Of a stretch of DNA of 64,000 bases, positions 56,370-64,000 are shown in pieces. The notes under the pieces are model-generated. The model had not been told where the DNA came from. It saw only the letters and a list, made by a program, of their open reading frames with translations, and searched no databases. Location: NCBI GenBank assembly GCA_009193005.1, contig SDWI01000067.1, positions 289,653 through 353,652 of the forward strand, in the 5' to 3' direction. The DNA comes from Lamellibrachia luymesi. Its lineage: Eukaryota > Annelida > Polychaeta > Sabellida > Siboglinidae. The position numbers were made by a program, and so were the translations under genes. The stretch's first letter is position 1; every line of letters starts with the position of its first letter.

Positions 56370-57460
56370 GAGAATGGCAGTGGGATTTGTGGGCCTGGAG
56401 AAGGCCTATGACACAGTCCCTAGAGAGATGGTGATGGCAACAGTGAGATGGATGGGAGTGCCAGAAGCAGAAGCCATGATGGTGGAAGCAATGTATGAGA
56501 GAACAAAAGGAAGAGTTGTTGTTGGATCTGGGTTGTCGGAAGTTTCCAGTTAACATCGGTTTGAGGCAAGGAAGTACCCTTAGCACTTTTCTGTTTATTA
56601 TGGTGATGGAACTAATCAGCAGGAAGATCAGCACGAAGGATGTTCTTATGAAGATGATGTATGCAGACAATCTGGCCATAACAGCAGAGAGGTGACAAGA
56701 ACTATAGGAAATGTTGGAAGAATGGAAGGGGGTGTTCAAGAAGCACGGACTGAGAATTAGCCTGGAGAAGACAGAAGTGATGTAGGTTGGACACCAGAGA
56801 GAGGAGTTGAACTTCAGGTTGGATGGTAAGGAGATCAAGGAAGTGCATGGATTTGTGTACCTTAGAGGAATGGTTATGGAGGATAGGCATTCAGAGGTAG
56901 AAGTGCGACATCGGATACAAGCAGGAGCGAATGCATGGAGAAAGGTAGATGGAGTCATATTGGACAGAACATTTTTGAAAAAGCTGAAAGGTAAGTCCAG
57001 GGAAGGTGTATTACACCGGCATGTCTGTATGGTCTGGAGACAGTGGCGATGACGTAACAACAACAGAAGCTGCAAGTTTGTGAGAACAACTGGGTTCGTC
57101 GAATAACAAGAACAAAGAGGGTGGGCAAAAGAAGGATGAAGGACCTGAGGAAACAGGTTGGTATGTAATACAGCCTAACAGGTAGATTGGCGAGAAGCAG
57201 GATGAGATGGGCAGGCCACTTAGTAAGGATGGATGCAGGCAAACTAGCAGAGAGCTGAGGTGGAAAAACATCAAAGACGCAGGAAAAGGGGACGGCCACA
57301 GCTGAGATGGGAAGACTGCATGAGGAGGGATATGAGAAAATCGTGTGAGGATGAAAGATTGAGAGAGGGGGCGGCCGATAGAAAAATATGGAAAGAAAGA
57401 ACAGAAAGAGTGGATCGACAATACAGCAGGGAACAAGGAAGAAGAGCACATCATAATTTA
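56370..57460 (+). mobile_element. LINE reverse transcriptase, decayed (second RTE-like family)
   Basis: + strand: FVGLEKAYDTVPREMVMATV (near 56390), KFPVNIGLRQGSTLSTFLF (near 56535-56590), MMYADNLAI (near 56660, second Asp of YADD changed to Asn), LDGKEIKEVHGFVYLRGMVM, RRRKRGRPQLRWEDCMRRD (near 57280). Several stops and frameshifts. Endonuclease not present. Minus-strand frames over the same region are shadows. Confidence 0.75.
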
Positions 57461-58422
57461 TCATATTTTATGTGTATACAACGTAACAATTGCCCAATGT
57501 GTTCAGTTGGTGGCACATGGGAATTAAATTATTAAAAACAGTTCTTATTATCAAGTAATACTTGTCATACTTGTCTATTTTTATGCTTATTTTATAATTG
57601 TCTATGCAGTATTGCACAGGGAGGATGGTGTAAAGCCTCCACTCATTACCACTATTCCCTCCCTAACATACAAATACACAGTACACATCTAATGTAAGTG
57701 GATCAACCAATCAAGTACAGTTAAAATCAAACTCTTACAGGGGTTATGATTCGTGAATGATTTTCATCGAAAATGAAGTTATCTGTGCAACTTTGCATCG
57801 GTGTTAAAAAGAGCGAGCGTAATGATCAGTTAGTGTGCGGCATTTGACTGTAATGCAAACAGTAGTAAGAATATGGTAATCTGTAGTTAATTTAAGTTCC
57901 CTACGGAGCCGACTTTGTTTAAAAAAAAAGAAAACTTCAAGCCGACGAAGCCAACTGGCTTTGGTCGCTTCGAGAATTTTTTTTTAGAATGCGATCCTAG
58001 AGAAGGTGGCAGCCCTGGGTTATCCTGGTGCTAAAATTATTTGAAAGAGGATGATGTGCCAACATTCTCCACAGATTTTTTTATTCAATCAAATACAGAG
58101 TAATGACAGTGATAAGCGATTTTTATATTGTGAATGCAACGGAGCCACACTTTGATCTAAACAGTGTTTTTTCGTCAGATCATTCTGAATGTGAGGCATG
58201 GGCTTTTATTCACACCTGCTCACTGTACGAAACAGACAAAGCATTGTACTTCAACTGTATCTAGTTGGGATGGAGGGGAGTAGGGTTCAATGCCTTCGTG
58301 TGTGTCTTGTGTCAGCGCCTTCACCCAGAGGCAGAGTGGAGAGTCGCTATATAGTAAATATGTTGTTTGTCACACATTTTAAAAATAAAATATTTTGTAC
58401 GGCGCCATGAGCAACGACTGTT
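57461..58422. other. No gene recognised
   Basis: Non-coding, unique-looking sequence up to the gypsy target site. Confidence 0.4.
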
Positions 58423-58427
58423 GGAGT

Positions 58428-58627
58428 TGTTGTATCTAGTAGTTTAGATATAGTCAATCTCGTATTTACGCAGAGGAATAGAAGTGCGTTTATTGAATTC
58501 ACATTTGCGGCGCTACCTCACGCTATGCCTTGCACGCGCGTAGCCGCGTCATCAATAGTACGTCATCACATTAGCATGCACCAAGTAACTTGTGGCTCAT
58601 TACAATATTGTTGTAGTAAACACAGCA
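58428..58627 (-). repeat. 3' LTR of Mag-like element
   Basis: In element orientation it starts TGCTGT and ends ACAACA, a canonical TG...CA LTR. About 99% identical to the 5' LTR apart from a 3-bp gap. Confidence 0.92.
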
Positions 58628-58640
58628 TTCTTCCCCCACT
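58628..58640 (-). promoter_or_regulatory. Polypurine tract
   Basis: Minus strand AGTGGGGGAAGAA lies directly upstream of the 3' LTR and would prime plus-strand DNA synthesis. Confidence 0.75.
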
Positions 58641-58753
58641 TGGAATAAAAGTCAGGCAAATACTAAAGTTCAAAAATGCTTATACTATGCTAAAACATGA
58701 TCATTAATTACGCGATCGGTGGAGAGGAGAGGTTGCTAGCACTTCACTCTAGT

Positions 58754-61700
58754 CTATTCAGTGAAATCTTTGAACCTCACAGGCGGTTTACGAAGCCTGC
58801 TGGAGTGTCGAACGACTTGCGATGATAGGCACGGCTTCAGCGTTGGTCTTGCGAGCGTGTTGTCGTGCGTGTTGTCGCGCGTGTTGTCGTCGGTTGTGAA
58901 GTCGAAATCGTCGGTGTCGTTGTGGTACGTGTCGTGTGGTAGCGAATGTGTCGCATTCAATCGTTTGAAATGCGAGATGTTTCGCGTGATCGTGTACATC
59001 CCTCTTTTAGCTGTTACGAGAGTTCCTTTTCGTCGTACAACTTCGAGTGGTCGCGGGTCGAATGGTGTTGTTAACTTGTTCCTCCGAGGTTGTCGGACGA
59101 GAACGATTTCCCCAACTTGTAGCTGAGATGGCTTTGCGTTTCGTCGTTTGTCAGAGTAATCTTTTGATTTCGCTTTGTTGGCGGTGTCTCGACGTTGTAG
59201 TTTCTCATGAAGCTCAGAAACGCGAGTCTGTTGTGGGAGTTGTGGGAGTGTGACGTTTAGTTTCCTTCCATACAGTGCTTCCGCGGACGATACACCTGTC
59301 GTACAATGTGGTGTGGCGCGATATTGTCGTAGGAAGTTGTACAACTCCTGCTTCCAACTCCGATTTTCCACATGAGCCGCTCTGATGGCTTTCATTAGAG
59401 GAGCCATAAAGCGCTCTGCCTCGCCGTTAGCGCACGACCAGATCGGGGTTATTTTCTTGTGTTGGAACCCGAGATATTGTGCGAACTTGGTTAGTTCACT
59501 GCCGTTGAATGGCGGGCCGTTGTCTGATTTGAGTACATCCGGGATGCCGTGACGAGCGAACATGCTGTCCAACTTGGGAATCACGCTGGAGGCTGCAGTC
59601 GACGTGACTATCTCCACCTCCGGAAATCTACTGAAGTCATCTATGACTACAAGTATCAGTTCGCCTGTAGGCAATGGTCCCAGGAAATCAGCTGACAGAT
59701 TCTTCCATGGTGCTGACGGAATCGGCGTCGAGATTATCGGCTCAGGTGTCATGGGTGTGCTAATTGTAGCTTGACAAGCCAGGCAACTTTTTACCTGCCT
59801 CTCGGCCATGCTGTCGATCGCGGGAAACCAAACTTTCTCGCGTAGTAACATTTTGGTCTTTACAACACCCTGGTGGCCCACGTGTGCAAGTTCAACTGCT
59901 CTTTGTTGTAGAATAGACGGCAGTACGATACGAGTACCTCTTAGTACGATTCCACTGCATGTTGTCAGTTCATTTTTGACATGGACATAGTCATGAACGA
60001 GTGTGTCGTCCCAGCGACCAGTTTGTATAGCCCTGGTGAGGGCTTGCAGAACTACATCTGTCGCCGTGTGCTCTTTGACCTCAACAGCGGTCATGGCTTT
60101 CGGGATGGCTGCATTGCAGATGTATCGCACGTACTCCTCGGTCGAGTCGGTTGTTCCTTTCGCATATGGGTGTCGACTTATATAGTCGGCTGGATTCCGG
60201 TCGTCTTTGCCGGGTCGATACTTCAGTTCAAACTGGTAGGGAAGTAGACGTAATCTCCATCGCTCAATCCGTGCGGACGCAGGACGCTGACTCTTGAAGA
60301 TTCCGAGTAGTGGCTGGTGATCTGTGTGGATCGTGAAGCTTGCACCGTACAGATATAGGTGGAAATGCTCTGCGCTCCAAACAACTGCTAGCATTTCACG
60401 CTCTGTTTGAGAGTAGCGTCTTTCGACGTCTGATAGTGCTCGGCTTGCGTAGCTGACTACCTTTCCATTTTGCGTGAGGATAGCCCCTAAGCCGAGAGGG
60501 CTGGCATCGACGAATACTTCCGACGACTTGTTGGGGTCGAAGTAGGTCATCGTGCTCGTGTTCGTCAGCGCGTGTGTTAGCGCCTGGAACGATTGTTCGT
60601 GTTTAGGCTGCCAATTCCACAGTTCGTCTTGTTTGGTTAATTCTCGCAGTGGTGCAACGATGTTGGCGAAGTCGGCAATGAATCGAGAGACATACTGCGC
60701 CATGCCAAGTAGAGAGCGTACTTCTGATGGGTTTGTTGGTCGCCTCGCCTTCGAAATTGATTCGAGTTTCTTTGGGTCAGCACGCAGTCCATGCGCACCG
60801 AAAACGTGTCCGTAGAAAGTGACAGTTGGCTGCGAGAATTTGCATTTTTCTCGGTTCAGGCGAACGTTGTTTTCTCTTAACCTGTCCAAGACTGCTCTCA
60901 AATTCGCATTGTGTTCTGCAGGCGTCTTGCCGTGTACAATAATGTCGTCTGAAATATTTCTGCACCCATTCAGGCCGTGTAGAAGTTCTGCGATCGTATT
61001 CTGAAAGATTTCCGATGCGGCGTTAATGCCAAACATTAACCGTTTGTACCTGTAGAGAGCGACGTGTGTGCTGAATGTTGTGATTTGTCGACTTTCAGGG
61101 TCGAGTTCCAGTTGATGATATCCGGCTCTCAGGTCGAGTGTACTGAACATTGTCGCACCATTCAGATCTGTAATTAGGTCATCGATGGTGGGCATTAGAT
61201 GTTTTTCTCGTTTTACTGCTTTGTTGGCTTCGCGCATGTCAACGCAGATGCGCACGGCTCCCGTTTTCTTTGGCACAACGACAATCGGACTCACCCACGG
61301 TGTCGGGCCGTCCGTCTTCTCGATCACGTCGTCTGCTTCGAGTCGTGCTAGTTCACGTTCGACGTCCTTACGTATGTGGAACGGTATGCGGCGATGCTTT
61401 TGCTGTTTTGGCGTGACAGTCTCGTCGATGTGCAGTGTGATCAACCTGTCCTTGACCTTTCCCATTCCTTCGAATAGGTCGCTGTAGTCCTCTATGACCT
61501 TGACCTTGTCATCAGCTGTCGTGATCTGTCTCGCCATCGTCAGTATCTTGAGGTTCTCGGCCGCTGCATAGCCAAGCAAGTTTCCACTGTTGCCTTCGAT
61601 CACATGAAAAGGCACTGATAGTTGCTCACCATTGTGTTGCAATTCGAAGTTCGCCATGCCAAGCACAGACAGTGGCGTTGTCGCGCCATACGGGAATACG

Positions 61701-62794
61701 CGAGTTGTCGTGGGCTGCAATGTTGGCTTCACTCTCAGGCTGTCATACGTGTGCGATTCAAGAATGTTGACTGATGCTCCTGTGTCCACTATCATTTCTA
61801 CCTGTTGACCTTGAACTTGGATGAGGCGTTTTGGGATGCGCTGTTTTCCCAGTGCGACGTGAACTTGCTCATCTTCTGGACACGTAGTGAACACGTACTC
61901 TTCATCGTCATCGTTGGTAGCAGCGTGTATTGTCACGGTGTTCGCAACCGGATGTCGCGACATTGGACGCGATACATGTTGGGTAGTGCGCCGTGATGAT
62001 CGACAAACTGATTCAAAATGTCCGATTTTGAGGCATGCATTGCACTTCCTGCCGCGCGCCGGGCAACCAGAACGATGTGGTAGTTGATTACCGCAGTAAT
62101 TGCAGGCCTTAACGTGTTGGTGTCTGATTGTAGCATCGGGGCGATTGGTCGAGTTGTAACGCGCACCTCTGTCGCCAAAATTGCGTTTTCTGTATGTGGA
62201 CCGTCCCCTGGCGGATGACTGTGAAGTAGTGGCGTTGATTGGACGATCAGCTTTCGTCCCACCTTCGACGGCGTTTGCTTGTTGCTCGCTTAACTCAAGC
62301 GCTCTAGCGGCGGCGATCAGCTTGTCCAGCGATAGATCGTCCCGCAACGCACGTCTGCGTAGCGGTTTAGATTGACAGGCAAAAATAATTTGGTTAGCGA
62401 TCTCCCTGTCGACGTTTGCAAAGTCACAGGATTTTGCCAATTTGCGTAACCGTGTTGCGTAATTGTCAATCGTTTCCGTCTCACCTTGTGTAGCTTGGCG
62501 AAAACTATATATCTCAAAAGCGGTGTTAGTTTTCGGCGTGAAATAGTCAGTCAGTGCGTTGGCGGCTGTTTGGTAAACATTGACGTCATCGGTGACGTCA
62601 GACACAATCAGCGTGTCGAATAATTCGTCGACTTCGTGTCCCGCGTAATGGAGAAGCAACGCGCGCATGCGCGTCGGCTCGCTGACTGCCATGGCCGTGG
62701 TCAATCGTTCAAAACGGTCTAGCCATTTTCTCCAACGAGGTCCCAAATTGCCATCCATTCGCATATCAAACTGTGCAAACGCGGGTAGAGCCAT
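58754..62794 (-). CDS. Gag-Pol polyprotein of Mag-like Ty3/gypsy element
   Basis: One frame of 1346 codons from ATG 62794; the open frame extends to 62887 but without ATG. Gag region (NLGPRWRKWLDRFERLT near 62740), two zinc knuckles (CNYCGNQLPHRSGC near 62100; CNACLKIGHFESVC near 62035), protease IVDTGAS (near 61785), RT with RICVDMREANKA, FSTLDLRAGYHQLEL and ISDDII (near 60945), RNase H VFVDASPLG (near 60510) and TDHQPLLGI, integrase zinc finger with HVGHQG and CLAC, core SADFLGPLP, KSDNGPPF and ANGEAERF (near 59440). All catalytic residues I can check are present. Gag and Pol share one frame with no shift, so separation must rely on the protease. Confidence 0.93.
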   Translation of the reverse strand: MALPAFAQFDMRMDGNLGPRWRKWLDRFERLTTAMAVSEPTRMRALLLHYAGHEVDELFDTLIVSDVTDDVNVYQTAANALTDYFTPKTNTAFEIYSFRQATQGETETIDNYATRLRKLAKSCDFANVDREIANQIIFACQSKPLRRRALRDDLSLDKLIAAARALELSEQQANAVEGGTKADRPINATTSQSSARGRSTYRKRNFGDRGARYNSTNRPDATIRHQHVKACNYCGNQLPHRSGCPARGRKCNACLKIGHFESVCRSSRRTTQHVSRPMSRHPVANTVTIHAATNDDDEEYVFTTCPEDEQVHVALGKQRIPKRLIQVQGQQVEMIVDTGASVNILESHTYDSLRVKPTLQPTTTRVFPYGATTPLSVLGMANFELQHNGEQLSVPFHVIEGNSGNLLGYAAAENLKILTMARQITTADDKVKVIEDYSDLFEGMGKVKDRLITLHIDETVTPKQQKHRRIPFHIRKDVERELARLEADDVIEKTDGPTPWVSPIVVVPKKTGAVRICVDMREANKAVKREKHLMPTIDDLITDLNGATMFSTLDLRAGYHQLELDPESRQITTFSTHVALYRYKRLMFGINAASEIFQNTIAELLHGLNGCRNISDDIIVHGKTPAEHNANLRAVLDRLRENNVRLNREKCKFSQPTVTFYGHVFGAHGLRADPKKLESISKARRPTNPSEVRSLLGMAQYVSRFIADFANIVAPLRELTKQDELWNWQPKHEQSFQALTHALTNTSTMTYFDPNKSSEVFVDASPLGLGAILTQNGKVVSYASRALSDVERRYSQTEREMLAVVWSAEHFHLYLYGASFTIHTDHQPLLGIFKSQRPASARIERWRLRLLPYQFELKYRPGKDDRNPADYISRHPYAKGTTDSTEEYVRYICNAAIPKAMTAVEVKEHTATDVVLQALTRAIQTGRWDDTLVHDYVHVKNELTTCSGIVLRGTRIVLPSILQQRAVELAHVGHQGVVKTKMLLREKVWFPAIDSMAERQVKSCLACQATISTPMTPEPIISTPIPSAPWKNLSADFLGPLPTGELILVVIDDFSRFPEVEIVTSTAASSVIPKLDSMFARHGIPDVLKSDNGPPFNGSELTKFAQYLGFQHKKITPIWSCANGEAERFMAPLMKAIRAAHVENRSWKQELYNFLRQYRATPHCTTGVSSAEALYGRKLNVTLPQLPQQTRVSELHEKLQRRDTANKAKSKDYSDKRRNAKPSQLQVGEIVLVRQPRRNKLTTPFDPRPLEVVRRKGTLVTAKRGMYTITRNISHFKRLNATHSLPHDTYHNDTDDFDFTTDDNTRDNTHDNTLARPTLKPCLSSQVVRHSSRLRKPPVRFKDFTE

Positions 62795-63028
62795 TGTAGA
62801 AGTAGCAGTGGGTGTTTGTGGAATTACGGGATCAGCTGTAGATGTAGTACTTACAGCCGTGTTCGTGCCGCACGCCAGAAGTAGCAATGACGTCAGCAGA
62901 GCGAGCGCCGTTCTTGTCGAAAAAACAGCGGCGTGTTCCGTTCATAAATTCACCATTTAGAGAACTCCAGTCCAACTCCGTAGCTCGTTTCCACTGCATA
63001 GGCGTCTATGACTGTGGGTTATAGTATA

Positions 63029-63039
63029 CCTCGTCGCCA
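63029..63039 (-). promoter_or_regulatory. Primer binding site, tRNA-Ser type
   Basis: Two bases after the 5' LTR the minus strand reads TGGCGACGAGG, complementary to the 3' end (CCTCGTCG plus CCA) of metazoan tRNA-Ser(GCU) as I recall it. Eleven consecutive bases match. Confidence 0.75.
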
Positions 63040-63041
63040 GA

Positions 63042-63238
63042 TGTTGTATCTAGTAGTTTAGATATAGTCAATCTCGTATTTACGCAGAGGAATAGAAGTG
63101 CGTTTATTGAATTCACATTTGCGGCGCTACATCACGCTATGCCTTGCACGCGCGTAGCCGCGTCATCAATAGTACGTCATCACATTAGCATGCACCAAGT
63201 AACTTGTGGCTCATTACAATATTGTTGTAAAAACAGCA
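63042..63238 (-). repeat. 5' LTR of Mag-like element
   Basis: Same boundaries as the other LTR. Includes U3-R-U5; no obvious TATA box was located. Confidence 0.92.
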
Positions 63239-63243
63239 GGAGT

Positions 63244-64000
63244 GGCGCCTTATAAATTTGACGATTGATTGATTCTTATACTAGATATTGTAGAACCTAA
63301 TTACGTTAACATTAAACATATCACATTCATGTTACTTTCAGTAAAACATAATAACACAGCGGTAAAGTAAATTTATGACGGAATAAAAAATAATCACGTC
63401 ACTGTATTTTTGCATACACGTCTCGTAAAAGCATTCACCTATACTGGCTATAGGTCTCATTGTTAATCAGAAAAAAAACATGTAAATACACAGTGCCGGT
63501 AGTGTATGTAGCACGTTCAAAGTATTGGTCACATCAACATATTACGTCCCTCTTATTTAGACTTTAAAATAATTACACACGGGACTAACACATGGAGCTT
63601 TCCCTGTCTGGTCTATTTTGGGTCAAGATTGATTTATTATACAGCAGACATGCCAAGTCTACCGGTTTTTCACCTCTTCTACCGGTCTACCGGTCGGTAG
63701 AACATTTCTACCGGTTTTTGCGATTTTGGGGAAACATTTTTTTCTTTCATTTTATCGGTAAAATCGGCACCGTTAAGCGAAAAAAATCGACTTTCCGGAA
63801 GATCCCGTTTGAATCTGAATCTCAGCCTCGATTCCGGCAACCAATGATATCGCAGCTACGCGCCCTCGTGATCTCTGCTATATAATTATAGCGAGTATAA
63901 CTCCCCGCCAGAATAGTTAAACATTTTCTTTCGTTTGAGTTATTTCTATCTACAATTTTTAATCATTGATTGCTAGTTTCTCCACGGCACGATGAAGCGC
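63244..64000. other. No gene recognised; clustered ctaccggt motifs
   Basis: AT-rich flank. At 63657-63716 'ctaccggt' occurs four times within 60 bp, part of a short degenerate repeat. The + frame from 63592 is Phe/Ser-rich and unconvincing. Confidence 0.45.

Larger units (their letters stand above)
58423..63243 (-). mobile_element. Mag-like Ty3/gypsy LTR retrotransposon, nearly intact
   Basis: Flanked by a perfect 5-bp duplication 'ggagt' (58423-58427, 63239-63243). Left LTR 58428-58627 and right LTR 63042-63238 differ by two substitutions and one 3-bp gap. The element reads on the minus strand: 5' LTR, primer site, single gag-pol frame, polypurine tract, 3' LTR. No chromodomain is seen, and primer use of tRNA-Ser is a Mag-lineage trait. 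The uninterrupted frame and near-identical LTRs point to recent insertion. Confidence 0.92.

Noticed and set aside
56347..57464. Long minus-strand Leu/Ser/Pro/Phe-rich frames
   Set aside because: Antisense of the purine-rich RTE-like LINE coding strand.
58761..62960. Numerous + strand frames over the Mag-like element
   Set aside because: They are shadows of the 1346-codon minus-strand gag-pol frame.

Overview
The window reads as nuclear DNA of a metazoan, most likely a marine invertebrate. It has one spliced carbohydrate-sulfotransferase exon, GT-AG type exon candidates, CR1/jockey-like and RTE-like LINEs, a tRNA-derived SINE, hAT and pogo DNA transposons, Ty3/gypsy elements and Maverick/Polinton virus-like transposons. 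Nothing looks bacterial. The species cannot be fixed from the sequence. Host coding sequence is sparse and most of the window is transposon debris in AT-rich DNA.

Layout. (1) 1-6.7 kb: an 82-bp near-perfect palindrome, then Polinton relic 1 on the + strand: protein-primed type B DNA polymerase, packaging ATPase, small membrane protein, integrase with chromodomain-like tail, second membrane protein, penton-like protein, and adenain-like protease C-terminus, then a telomere-like 3' end. (2) 6.7-28.7 kb: LINE fragments, microsatellites, a pogo-like element (9252-10692), a MITE-like element (11990-12421), two SINE copies, the sulfotransferase exon (15916-16787) and two other possible host exons (18377-18524 and 23483-23683, minus). 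(3) 29.1-34.4 kb: Polinton relic 2 on the minus strand, with polymerase, ATPase, a small pX-like protein, integrase tail and a major-capsid fragment, bordered by a 15-bp satellite. (4) 34.86-44.0 kb: Polinton relic 3 on the minus strand, flanked by inverted repeats of about 2 kb. These carry telomere-like repeats, a promoter/splice module and inverted 15-bp satellite arrays; outside the left repeat is a tandem array of transcription-factor-like sites. A gypsy element (44012-47744) cuts the right repeat. (5) 47.7-58.4 kb: LINE pieces, a split dispersed repeat, two RTE-like LINEs, possible host exons, and a hAT-type element with a perfect 8-bp target duplication (55263-56065). (6) 58.4-63.2 kb: a nearly intact Mag-like Ty3/gypsy element with a single open gag-pol frame, two ~200-bp LTRs, a tRNA-Ser-type primer site, a polypurine tract and a 5-bp target duplication.

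The three Polintons form one family: they share polymerase, protease and terminal sequence, yet each has lost different segments. All carry frameshifts and stops and none appears functional. The most unusual material is in the terminal inverted repeats of relic 3, where satellite, telomere-like and promoter-like sequences are packed together. Family assignments rest on motif recognition without database searches.
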